Source of the DNA: Adineta ricciae
Lineage: Eukaryota; Rotifera; Eurotatoria; Adinetida; Adinetidae
Assembly: GCA_905250025.1 (NCBI GenBank)
Contig: CAJNOJ010000061.1
Location: 1-64,000 of the forward strand
Length of the DNA: 64,000 nt
Direction of reading: 5' to 3'
Below the pieces are notes generated by a model. It did not search any database. It saw nothing but the letters and a program-made list of their open reading frames with translations, and was not told where the DNA came from. Every line of letters begins with the position of its first letter. Positions within the stretch are counted from its first letter, which is position 1. The translations under genes were made by a program, and so were the position numbers. Below are positions 50,622 to 61,053 of the stretch, piece after piece.

Positions 50622-50927
50622 TCGTATTACTGATGGATGGAATAGAACAACACGAACAAGAATATGAAGTTAATATTGACAAATACTATCCTGCCAATAG
50701 ATGCCGTGCGAAGTCGACTGGAGATGCGAAAATACAGAAAAGAAAAGAATTCTTTTCCTTTCGTCAGCTTTGTGTATGACGAACAAGTATATTTAGAATA
50801 GACCGTTAGTGAATTCGAGTATTTAAATAGTTTTCTAATATACATACGAAAACATTTATCACTTAGAAGTAAGACAAATCCTGTTGTGTTGTTAAAAAAC
50901 ATTTTCTTTTGGATTCTTCTAGTGTCG
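50622..50927. other. Divergent promoter region of SENP8 and the Ser/Thr-rich gene
   Basis: 306 bp between divergent genes. A pyrimidine tract ending in TTCTAG (50921-50922) sits 5 nt before the plus-strand ATG. No other feature is visible. Confidence 0.4.
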
Positions 50928-51622
50928 ATGTCTTATAGTCAACCGAATCTTATAATCCCCGAACTGGATAACGATCCAGCCATTTTAAAAGTACGTTCAT
51001 ATTTATTGTTTGGAAACGAATCAGCAATATCTCATAGGTCATCCATGATGGTGAAAAATTAGAACGAGAAACTTATCGTAAGGAATTAATGGAAATTTTA
51101 AAAATTCGTCCAACTACTCTACCTAATTCGGATCAATCGATTCCTCAAAATATAAATCATGAAAATCTACAAGCAACACCAGGCAGTTGCAATGTAACGG
51201 ATGTTGATCGAACAAGTCAAATATGGATTAAACGTACAGTACCCATCACACCAACATCGAACTCCTACCGTCGACAACATTATCGTTCAGCTCTTCATCA
51301 ACGTTCACTGAACAGCAGTGGTGACAGTCTCACCAATCGAAGTTTTACCGATAGTCCCAAAAGCACCAATAATAGCTTCATGAAATCAACACGGTCAGAA
51401 ACAAACTTATCTTTATCACCTATATCCATGAACAAAACAAGTCCAATACAACCAAATAATAATCTTTCCTTGACACCATCTGGAGTTCTTGTTACTGATT
51501 ATCGTCAATCCATGGTGATGAAACGTATTGTCAATCCGTAAGTCTCCTAGTGCCAACATTTCGCGTATGATTTATCTTGAATTTTTTTCTATAGGCAATG
51601 GAACATTATTCCTTTTGCATAG
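50928..51622 (+). CDS. Unrecognised Ser/Thr/Asn-rich protein
   Basis: Three exons: one from the ATG at 50928 through MSYSQPNLIIPELDNDPAIL, a large one (VIHDGEKLERETYRKELMEI onward), and a last one that splices in phase to end NPQWNIIPFA, with TAG at 51620-51622. The middle is low complexity: SALHQRSLNSSGDSLTNRSF and SPKSTNNSFMKSTRSETNLS, with many SP/TP sites that could be phosphorylated. Two ordered pieces remain, the N-terminal 'LERETYRKELMEILKIRP' helix and the C-terminal 'DYRQSMVMKRIVNPQWNIIP'. I recognise no family. No signal peptide or membrane span. It converges on CABIT copy B. Confidence 0.65.
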
Positions 51623-51824
51623 AAGCAATGGTTCATTCGTCTGTTTGTCTTTTAACATTACTTTGTTCATGTTTTACTATAGATGTTCTTTGTTGTATAC
51701 ACGTAAAAGATTCTTATGATATACATCCGCTATGACAAAACGAATAAAAACAAGAATTTTTTATTGAAAGGAAAAAACCTAGGATTGTTCAATTATTAAA
51801 AAAAGGGACGAGAAATCAAAATGT

Positions 51825-53320
51825 TCATTTTTCACTAGCGGTAGTTGCAGTAGTTGCACTAGCTTCACGATTTTCTTCTTCTTCTTCACCACTGACTTCC
51901 ATTATACTACTATACGGGCTATCTAAAAGACGAAAGAACACGATTTGAGAGATAGAAACTCCTTTGCAAACTAATCGCTCACTGAAATCGACAGGCAAAT
52001 GAACGGTAAATCGTGTCGGATGTTTGTCAATTGAAGGTACAGTATTATTTGGCTCATTGTCGTTAGTCACTTCAGCAGGATCACCGATGACAGTATATGT
52101 TTGATTCTTTTCTTCTTTCTTCAATTGTATTCCAATGTCATAGACTTCGGCAATACAATCGACCTATAAAAGAAAAATCGAGTCGATTTGATAATCTTCG
52201 CCTATGTACGATTACATACTTCTTCTTGCGTGCCCACAAATGGATTACGCATATATTGTATTACGGGGTCTTCGAGCAGCTGAACAAGACGATCTCGTAC
52301 AGTTTCATAATGTCGATATGCATTTTCATCAAATGCACGTGCCTCACCATCAATACTTGTATCACGCGGTAGACCGGTTGTTAAACATCTGAAGCGAAAT
52401 CAAAGGGAACAATCTGTGCATGACAAAAGTTTACTGTAAACATACGTCACACATTGAAGTGAAAATTGTGTTAAAGAAGATAATTCAAATATTCTCGGTT
52501 GATCAACATCACCAATTGAAACGGCAATGATTGATTTGGCAATGGAATACTTTTCTAAACGTATTTGTTTTGGAAAATTTTCAATTGGAATTGTATCTGC
52601 TAAAGTGACAATTTCAATGTCTAATGGTAATTCATATCGAATAATGATTTCCGGTAGTGTAAATAAATTCTCCGATGTATTCTTGTGGTAAGACTTGTCA
52701 AATTCATCATCAAGAATTTTTGTTGCGAAATGAAACGATTCATTAGTTACAGTTGGATCGAGAAGAAATTCTTGATCATTTTTATCACCTAAGACAAACA
52801 TCTCTTGCCCATCTGTGATCGTTGTTGATTTTTCAATTCGTTTCAATGTTACTTCCGTATTTTCTTTTAACAAAACAGGAATCTTTTCATTTGTTGGTAA
52901 TAATAACAAAGCGGCTGTATCACGAAGTAACCGAATATGTTCACGAGGCATTTCGAAACGTAATAATTCCATGGCATTCGTAAATTGCCACCAACGTGAT
53001 TTGTATATTGGATTAGTCGATAATACTCGACATTGTCCTTGAAACCAATCGGGGAGTATAAATGTCCGTTCGTCAGATATCAGAGATTTCGATAAAATTA
53101 AATGACGATCATACATGGATTGCAAATAAAAGATATCATTTTTTGTCAGATTCGTGTCCCATGGTTGACTGACACGTATAATTTGAGGAAGTTGAAAGTA
53201 TTCAATAAAATCATGGAAAATATACTCGCCAACTTCCCAATCGAATTGTTGAATATCCTTGGAAACAGCTTCCAGAGACTCCTTTTGTACAGGCGTTAAT
53301 TCTAGTGGATATGACGTCAT
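51825..53320 (-). CDS. CABIT-domain protein, GAREM/THEMIS-like, copy B
   Basis: Paralogue of the gene at 6412-8336. It starts MTSYPLELTPVQKESLEAVS. Matching blocks are FHDFIEYFQLPQIIRVSQPW (copy A: FHNFVDYYQLPQIVRIEQTW), FILPDWFQGQCRVLS, RFEMPREHIRLLRDT, LFTLPEIIIRYELPLDIEI and SSLTQFSLQC. Then, across an intron at the same place as in copy A, CLTTGLPRD. Identity to copy A is about half in the CABIT part. The C-terminus differs: it has KHPTRFTVHLPVDFSERL, then an acidic EVSGEEEEENREAS and a Thr/Ala end, in place of copy A's basic Ser/Arg/Lys tail. The two copies may therefore have different partners. A TGACGTCA palindrome covers the start codon. The role is unknown. Confidence 0.8.
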
Positions 53321-53462
53321 GATAAGAAAAAAAAAGAGAAAGTTCTTTTTTCTTTTATTACTCGGAATGAAAACAAGAAAATGAGTAAAACCTCTCAACT
53401 TTTGTATTCTTCACTTTGCGGTCGACTGCTTATGTGTGCATATGTGTAGTTAGGGAGCAAGC

Positions 53463-53479
53463 AGAGAGAGAGAGAGAGA
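53463..53479. repeat. GA dinucleotide run
   Basis: Perfect AG/GA repeat of about eight units in the 5' flank of CABIT copy B. Confidence 0.85.
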
Positions 53480-54153
53480 TAGTAAAAAGAACGAGTAGTA
53501 TAACATTATTATACGTTTATTAGCAACGGTATATACGCACGCTTACCCGCCGATTTGATCGTCACATAAAAAAATATACACGTTAAACCATCAGCTCTCA
53601 ATGTCAATTACATGCTCACCATGCGTGAATCTCCAAATACGACCAGATGTTCATCTTTTCTTCTCGTTTTTTTCTTTCTGTCGACTTCGAACTATATACA
53701 TATCGATGTGTCTGTGTGCATGGTCGGACAGGTAACCGATTCTCTCTTTTTTTTATTTTTCATTTGACCAAAAAAAGGTTTTTCTGTCTCTCTTAAAGAC
53801 AACATACCACACACGCACTTACAAACATAAAACATCATCAGACAACAGCAAAAAAAGAGCGAGAAAGAGAGAAAAAAACGAAGAAACACACCAATCACAA
53901 TGAACGTTTGTCGGGCGTTTCAGAAGAGAAAAGAGACAAAAGTAAATAACTCAATAGCAGCAACAGAAGTGAAGTAAATCTGTACACAGATATATATGGA
54001 AGAACTCTGATAGTGTTATTTGTGTTTTTTTTTCTCAATACGTACATACGCGTATACGAATGACCACATACAACGGCAAAAAATAATCACAAGAAGGGAA
54101 GGAAAAACGTACATACACTCACACAAACAAAGGAGAGGAAGAAAACATTAATT

Positions 54154-54202
54154 GATATATATATATATATATTGATCTATATGTATACATATATATATAT
54201 AT
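54154..54202. repeat. AT dinucleotide cluster
   Basis: Two AT runs separated by a short TTGATCTATATG spacer, in the 3' flank of the ZEB gene. Confidence 0.85.
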
Positions 54203-54238
54203 CTGTATATAAATAGTAAACATCGAGAATAGTAATAC

Positions 54239-54254
54239 CAACAACAACAACAAC
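54239..54254. repeat. CAA trinucleotide run
   Basis: About five CAA/AAC units in a row downstream of the ZEB stop codon. Confidence 0.8.
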
Positions 54255-54470
54255 AATGAAGAATACAGAACGACTAGAAAAGAAAAGCGAAAATGTTCAT
54301 GTGACTAAAAACACGAAATCCATTTTTTCCTCTGTTGTATATTTTGTTTGAGGAATGAGATAGATTGATGGATATATATATGTGTGTATTGAAAAAGGTT
54401 CTATCTGGCTACACATAAACTCGATATTTGCATGGAATATGGCACAATGGAGTGTTGTCATACAATGAAA

Positions 54471-56973
54471 TTACTCGTCTATTGTCGCATTTGTTGTTTC
54501 ATTCTGATGATTAGAATCATCTGTGTGACTTGCTTCTATTTCTTCTTCCTCTTCATTATCGTTTTGAGATTGTATTTCTTGATGATGTTGTTGTTGCTGT
54601 TTGTCTTCGAGATCTTCATCTTCGATGAGTTCGTCATCTTCCATCATCATATTCGGATTGTCATTCAACTGACCAGCATTAGCAGCTGCAGCTGCAGCAG
54701 CCGCTGCTGCCTCGGTTTGATACGGACGACAATATTTATATCGATGATTCATATGTTGGCTGAATGAACCTGAGAAAGCAAACGAGAAACAATTCTATTA
54801 TCCAAGACATCATTGATTTCTTTTCCATTTCACTTACCAGAATGACTAAAACGTTTAAAACATTTTGTGCATTGAAACGGTTTTTCACCTGTATGTAAAC
54901 GACGGTGTTCAGCAAGATGATGTTTATGCTTAAATGCTTTTGTACAAACATCACATACAAACGGGCGAACTCCTAAATACAACACGCGCTTTTTGAATAA
55001 TCAAATAAAATCGAATGTTTCTTTACCAGAATGTTCATATTTATGTCGAGCTAATGAACTTTGTTTACTAAAGCGTTTATCGCACATGTCACACGCATAC
55101 ATTTCACCTTGAATATGATTTTTCCATGATTTTCTTTTACGTGTCAAATCACTATCCATCAATTGCCCGCACAGCGATGAGGATTCATCGTTCGAGAGAA
55201 GACTGGTTTCAGATGAACAATTATCAGCTGTACTATCTGGACTGAAGGTTTCGTTCTAAACAAAGTAAAACATCAAAGTAAGAAGAAAATCTTAACTATT
55301 CTGAACCTACTTTGATCCATTCATTCTTATTCTCATACCAATTTGTATCATTATTAAATGCAACTGTTGCGGTCATGTGTAAATGAGCAGCAAGTTGTTG
55401 TTCACCGGATTTAAGATGAGATTTTTTTACTGTTAAATCTAATGGTTCAGTTTGTTCTTTTGACGATGTTGGATTCATTGATGGAAATGAAAGTGGCGGT
55501 GGTGGTGGTGGTGCGGGTATTGAAGAATTATTTGTCGCAGCAGCCATTAGTGAAGCACGTAAATGATAATAAGCAAGAGGTAAAAATGGTTGCGTTGCTG
55601 CATTATTGTGATTATTAGTATTGTTATTATTATTTTGATTAGTACTAGTTGTTGGTGATGGAATGAATGTGTTACCAGATGATTTGATATTATTAGCAGC
55701 AGCATAACTTGTGCGCAAAACATGAAACCAATGCTGAACATGTTGTTCGCTAAGACCAACACGTTTGGATATTTCATGCAGTTCATTGGAATTTGGATAT
55801 GGATTTAAAGCATAATGGGCACGTAACATATTTAGTTGTTGTTTGTCAAGCAAATCAGTTGTAGCCGATGACGATAATAATGATGATGTGTCTTGATCGT
55901 TTGTTAACAGATTTCGTCGTTTACGTTTTCGTACAGGTGAAGTTATTGTTGGAATTTCTCCAGCTTCGATCTCATGGTTAGCATTGTTGTTTCTATCCGA
56001 TGAAGAAGATGATGGTGGAGTTGTTAATGGTATGGATGGCCAGGCTGAGGGTGATGGACTACGTGAATGAGATTTGGGTGTCGAGGAATAAGAATCTTTA
56101 CGTTGCTGCGATTGCTGTTGTTGAGCAGCTGCAGCAGCTAGAGCTGCTAACGCAAATGGACCAAAGTTTAACATTGAACGCGTAGCAAGTAAAGCGGCTA
56201 CAGAGGAATTTGTTGTTGGTGGTACTTGTGTTGGTGCTGAATGTAAACTATTGTTCAATGTTGATTGTGGATATGCATAACATTTCTTCGATGTCATGTG
56301 TGATGAATAAGAACCCGAATGTGAGAAGCGTTTACCACAATTAGCACAAACAAATGGTTTTTCACCAGTATGGATACGAACATGTTCCTAAATATCAGTG
56401 CAGAGTATTGGTGAGAGATCCAAAATGTATTATGAAGAAAAGTTTACTTTTAAATGATGTTTGAATTTAAATGCTTTTGAACAGTGAGAACATTTGAATT
56501 TTCGTGTTTGAGGATCAACTTCATGACTCAGCATGTGGCGTTGAAGACGATAAATATTAGCAAATATTTTATTACATAAATGACATGCAACTTGGCTGGC
56601 GTTATGATTTAGTTCGTGTTGATGTAAATCATCCTGAAAAGCAAATAGATGACAGAATGCTTGACCTGAAATTAGTTGTTCTAGAACATACTTTGTTAGT
56701 AAAAACGGCATTGCAATGAAGACAATTACTAAGATTTTCCGTTTGATCTGGATGACATTGAGTTGTGTGTAAATGTAAATGTGCTATTTGAAGAAATTCA
56801 TCTGTACAGTAAGGACATTTAAACGATTGTTGTTGATTGGACGAATTAGTTTCTAAGATGAGGAAAAAAATCAAAATATAAACGTGTGCTGTCTTTTTGA
56901 TGTTGTAAGTTTCAATAGTTAAACTTATCATCCATCTGTCTATGATTTTTCTTCATCTGATCAAGAAATTCCA
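54471..56973 (-). CDS. ZEB: ZEB/zfh-1-type zinc-finger homeodomain repressor, 5' end missing
   Basis: Transcriptional repressor of E-box genes. The domain order is the ZEB order. The N-terminal C2H2 cluster has [44 protein letters not shown] and [20 protein letters not shown]. Next is a homeodomain-like segment ([20 protein letters not shown], then [12 protein letters not shown]), followed by a CtBP-binding motif EPLDLTVKK. The C-terminal cluster has [40 protein letters not shown] and [19 protein letters not shown], then poly-Ala and an acidic Glu/Asp/Gln tail like that of ZEB1. The exon at about 56927-56973 ([16 protein letters not shown]) is the furthest upstream I can join in phase, and it has no start codon. 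An N at 57053 lies just beyond, so the first exon(s) are probably lost at an assembly junction. Confidence 0.9.
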
Positions 56974-57053
56974 CTACATGCGCTGGTCACAGTGGGTGGG
57001 ATGAGTACACTTTCTCGTGGCACATGCTCTCATTTGATGATCGATGATCTAGN

Positions 57054-57210
57054 AGATTTTGTAACGGCTTATCAATTGTACTTTAATCCTGAATTAATTT
57101 TTAAAAAGTTTCAAGTAAAGAACAAAGTTTGTTGTATAGAAAATAGCAACCCAGTTGGGCATTTTCTTTGAATAGTTATGGGGATTAATAACTTGCTGTT
57201 GTTTTATGCC
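57054..57210 (+). pseudogene. DERL2: Inverted partial copy of Derlin-2 exons 2-3
   Basis: Directly after the N, 61 bases are identical to the 3' part of Derlin-2 exon 2 (encoding [20 protein letters not shown]). A 61 bp intron with about eight differences from the real intron follows, and then about 35 bases resembling the start of exon 3, with a base lost and similarity ending at 57210. The orientation is opposite to Derlin-2. The exon is identical and the intron diverged, so it behaves like a second allele or homoeologue of Derlin-2, or a young duplicate, truncated on both sides. It cannot encode Derlin. Confidence 0.85.
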
Positions 57211-58079
57211 TTGAAAGAAAATCGAAAATCGGTCACCGAGATAAATCGATCAGTAATTCATTTCCGTTTCCAAGCGGCATCCATTCTTTGTCTCGATTCG
57301 AAAATAAACTGCTGCGCTGTCTATTATTCTATACCTTATTTTCTTGATAAAAATTGCGCGTACTTGAACTCTTCCTGTTTCCTAAACACGAAGAGACGCA
57401 TCATTTACAGGATTAGAAGATTGAAGATATGTTGTTCACGTGTCAACATAATTGACACATCCGGAAGAGAAAACAGCAGTCACATATTGATGTGAAAACA
57501 CCGAATTTTAATAAAAGAAAGAGTAAAACCAAATGGAAGCAAATGATATTGATTGATCATTTCAAATATTTATATCACTGTCAAACAGAAATCTCCTTCT
57601 GCTCATTGTTGACAAAGTGTGTGTGTCTGTAGTGAATCTCATGCTCCCAATTAGAATACAAGAGCAATTAAAATTAGAATCTCCAGACGCGTGTGCTCAT
57701 CCCGTGATGGGATAATGGCCTGATTGAGGTGTCGTTCTTTATATATCTATCTATCTACGTGTGTCTCTTGATAATTGTGCTTAACAGCAAACTCATTTCT
57801 ATCTGTGTCTTTCTCTGATAAGAGTTGACTTATCAACACACGCTCAGTGCCTATCAAATTGTCACCGTACATTCAATTCTATCTTATTGGAAAAACTTAA
57901 TTATTTACGAACGAACGACGAGAGAAGGAGGTGCAAGAACATGCAAACTTATCGAAGAAAATTGAAATTGAATGTAGAAGATACTAATTGTAACAATAGC
58001 CACATGTTCGCTTGAAAATTTGCAATTAACATTTTCGATTCTCTTCCTTCTCTCCGAGATTAGACACATGCGCTATATC

Positions 58080-58110
58080 AGATATATATGTATATGTATA
58101 TGTATATATT
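58080..58110. repeat. TATATG-type microsatellite
   Basis: Short run of TATATG/TATA units in the 3' flank of Derlin-2. Confidence 0.7.
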
Positions 58111-58199
58111 TTCTTCGTCTTGACAAAAGATATACAAGACATCTTGTAATAAATAAAACAGAGCAAGAAAAAAAAGACACATTTCAACACGAAATTTGA

Positions 58200-60205
58200 T
58201 CACTGCCAATGAAAACCACCAGCACCAAATGGTACATTGTTTCCTTCATTAGGACGCGCTTCATTTTCATCCGCACGACGAGATGTTTCATGAAATAACC
58301 ACTGTCTGCAAGAGAAACACTGAGCATTAACCGTTCAAATCGATTCACTTACAAGAAACGAGGTGTTTTTAAGACGCGAAAGCCTCCCTGTTGACGCGGA
58401 AATATATCCTCGAGAAAATAATATACATGACCAACAATAATACCCATAATATCCACAATAACTGAATTTCCAAGTAAAAGTGAGAAGGCGAAGAGCACCC
58501 ATGGTAAATACGGAGCTTGAAAATTGAGTAAACCAAAGAAATTCATTCTAAATAAAGCGAATTCTTGTCGATAACAATCAAACAGAAGTTGCCTGCTTTT
58601 TTTTCTACGAACCTAACGAACGGATTTCGCCGACTCCAAACATAAACTAACATGATTGTTAATGCTGAGCCAAGAAAGACAATGTTGATAAATAAGGCCA
58701 TGATTATCATCAAGACGCCACCGAATAAGAACATATACAAGAAATCTGCTGCACGTCCGCGGAACGAACCTTCTTCGAGATGACGGCAATATCGATAAGT
58801 GAATAGCAAATTAAAGAAAAAATTGAAGCCCATTCCACCATAAAAGCAAAAGCAAGTTATTAATCTCCATAACTATTCAAAGAAAATGATCAACTATGTT
58901 GCTATCTTCTTTACAACAAAATTTGCTCTTTACTTGAAACTTTTTAAAAATTAATTCAGGATTAAAGTACAATTGATAAGCCGTTACAAAATCTAATTGC
59001 TAAAAATAACAAAAAAGAACAATAATGATCGCAGTCAGTGTATTCTTCGATAGATGAAAGACATTCTTTATTTCAGTTTTGTTGTTGTTGCTTTTTTTTG
59101 TTAGCAACTTTGATTTATTATGAAGAGAGAAATGGACAAGCGTGTTCTTTATTTTCGAAAGAGGCGGATTGATTACACACCTGATATCGTATTTATGCTT
59201 GATTAGATCGCTTTCGATTTCTCTCATCTGCATAACGATGCTATTACTTTATATTTCCTGCTGCCGACGTCAATGATGCCACGCTTCAACACCCGACCGA
59301 GATATGAAATGTGTGCACAGTGCACATCGGCATCTGCTCATTCGGATCATCAATATCGCACGTTCAATAATGTTTGTTCAAGGAATTTCCGTTTAGAAAA
59401 TAAATAGTCGAGCTTATATTTTATTGTCCTTTCTAATTAGGAGCATATATTGGAATCATTCAACTTCACTCCTGATAGGTTTCCGTTAACACAAAAAGTA
59501 AACGGTGAACCGAATGGAAAAACAGGGATGAGTACGAATAGAAAAGGATGTGCTTCGGTACTACTTATTGACGATTGTTCAAGTGGCCTTTCTCTCTATT
59601 TACCTCTTCACATAAGTGACAATGGCTCTAGGCAACCTTACGTTACAAGTAACCAGCCATCTGTCATCTTAAACTAAAAGAGTAAGAGGCAGAGAAACAG
59701 ACAGAAAATTGGCAAGACAAAAAAGAAACTAGCTAAAGGGATTATTGAGTCTGTAAATTGAATCGAAGAATCACTTTAATAAAAAACATCATTTATAAGA
59801 GTGATCAGTTGAGCTAACGGTGCTCTGAAATCAATTCATTTCAAGTGACAGTTGTTCTAATTGCGAAAATATCACACATCGCATTCTTTTTTATCATGCT
59901 CCGACACCTGACGAATTACGACATCGATCAATTACTTCTTCCTTTTCTTCTCCTCTTTCTCTCTTGCTTATATCCGATTATCCATGAACAATTGAGCTTT
60001 GTAATTGAGATAGAAATAGAAACTGACGAGCAGGTTGTGCGATTAAACAAGGCGGAATAATGATATGAGATTTTTTTCTCATATTCGAAAATGAAAGAAA
60101 GTAACAAAATCTTCTACTTACAACTGCGATAGTCGTTAGAAGACAAGCTGTCGTATAGGCGCGTGTAATCGGCGGGATGGAAAAGTATTCTTGTTGAAGT
60201 GCCAT
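58200..60205 (-). CDS. DERL2: Derlin-2, ER-associated degradation membrane protein
   Basis: A rhomboid pseudoprotease that helps move misfolded proteins out of the ER for degradation. Five exons (60122-60205, 58934-58999, 58613-58872, 58353-58547, 58200-58305) give 236 residues against 239 in human Derlin-2: [97 protein letters not shown] and [16 protein letters not shown]. Multiple membrane spans are clear, and WR and GxxxG-type positions are kept. The C-terminal tail is short and Gly-rich ([11 protein letters not shown]). Intron 1 is about 1.1 kb, very long for this locus, with no visible second gene inside. A partial inverted copy lies 1 kb downstream at 57054-57210. UBE2G2 of the same pathway is in this window. 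Confidence 0.96.
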
Positions 60206-61053
60206 AAAAGAAACGTTGGAAGAGCTAATATATGTTCATGCAAATCTATCAATAATAATTTCTTATCTATAACAGGATATGATATTAATTCATTCTTGTA
60301 AGACACAGTCAAAAATCCACGTTGCAGATGAATATACTACAAAACCGATGTACCAATCAATCGGACTGACAACTTGCGTTAAAGATGTCACACATTCATG
60401 GTATGAGACAAGATGCTGATGAAATTACCGTTTTTTTTTACTGAAGAAAAACATTCGGATTCAGAGTCTCATTGAAATGTTGATAAACATGTTGCTGGTA
60501 TCTTTCTTCTTTAGAAACTAAGCTGATATCATGATGTTTTTCAGATCGATTGTCAAACAATAGTGAATATTTGATTTCAGTTTCAGCATATTAATATTTT
60601 TCAATGTGTAATGTAATGCCATATATATGAACAAACAAACAAAGAAGAAAAAAAAGTAGAGCGACAAATGAGAATAGATCGAAATAAACTGAATGCATGC
60701 AAGAAGATCTACAAAAAAGAAAGAAAGAGAGGAGAAAAGATCACGGGTTACACAAAGAAAAACGAAAGTATGGTTCTTCTAAGGGTGTATATATTAATAT
60801 ATATATTTATTTATTTTTTTGCCTAAAAATGTTAATAATAATAATAGTAATAATGGTAATAATTTAAAAAGAAAGAAGTGCGTAACAAAAGACGAAAGGA
60901 ATGCAACTATATCGTCGTAAGTATTTAAAAAAAAAAGTTCACTCACGGAAATACATACACAGACGGATAATTCAGTAAACATCATCGAGACTAAAGTATT
61001 TACGTGGGTATTGTTTTTGTCATAAGAAAGAGAAAAACGAGAATTTCAGATCT
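60206..61053. other. Region between Derlin-2 and clathrin heavy chain
   Basis: 848 bp: Derlin-2 5' flank and clathrin 3' flank, both minus strand. A TAA/AAT trinucleotide-rich stretch lies at about 60829-60865. No other gene is seen. Confidence 0.5.
60829..60865. repeat. TAA/AAT-rich microsatellite
   Basis: Imperfect run of TAA/TAG/TGG-interrupted trinucleotides in the 3' flank of the clathrin gene. Confidence 0.7.

Larger units (their letters stand above)
53321..54470. other. Region between CABIT copy B and ZEB, with simple repeats
   Basis: 1.15 kb: 5' flank of CABIT copy B and 3' flank of the ZEB gene. It contains a GA dinucleotide run at 53463-53479, an AT-rich repeat cluster at 54154-54202 and a CAA run at 54239-54254. 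No gene is supported; open frames here are low complexity. Confidence 0.5.
56974..58199. other. Region between ZEB and Derlin-2, with an N and a Derlin fragment
   Basis: It holds a single N (57053), an inverted Derlin-2 fragment (57054-57210) and otherwise AT-rich sequence with a TATATG repeat at about 58080-58110. Frames at 57178-57495 follow from the Derlin fragment and are not a gene. Confidence 0.5.

Noticed and set aside
54432-54767. Hydrophobic plus-strand frame opposite the ZEB tail
   Set aside because: It is the complement of the Asp/Glu/Gln/Ala-rich ZEB C-terminus and has no independent support.
59450-59677. Plus-strand frame of 75 codons inside Derlin-2 intron 1
   Set aside because: No domain, no splice partners and random-looking composition. 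Most likely intron sequence.
2307-60205. Functional cluster of ubiquitin/NEDD8/ERAD genes (CUL3, UBE2G2, SENP8, Derlin-2)
   Set aside because: The genes are 15-40 kb apart, on different strands and separated by unrelated genes. Such abundant gene classes co-occur by chance.
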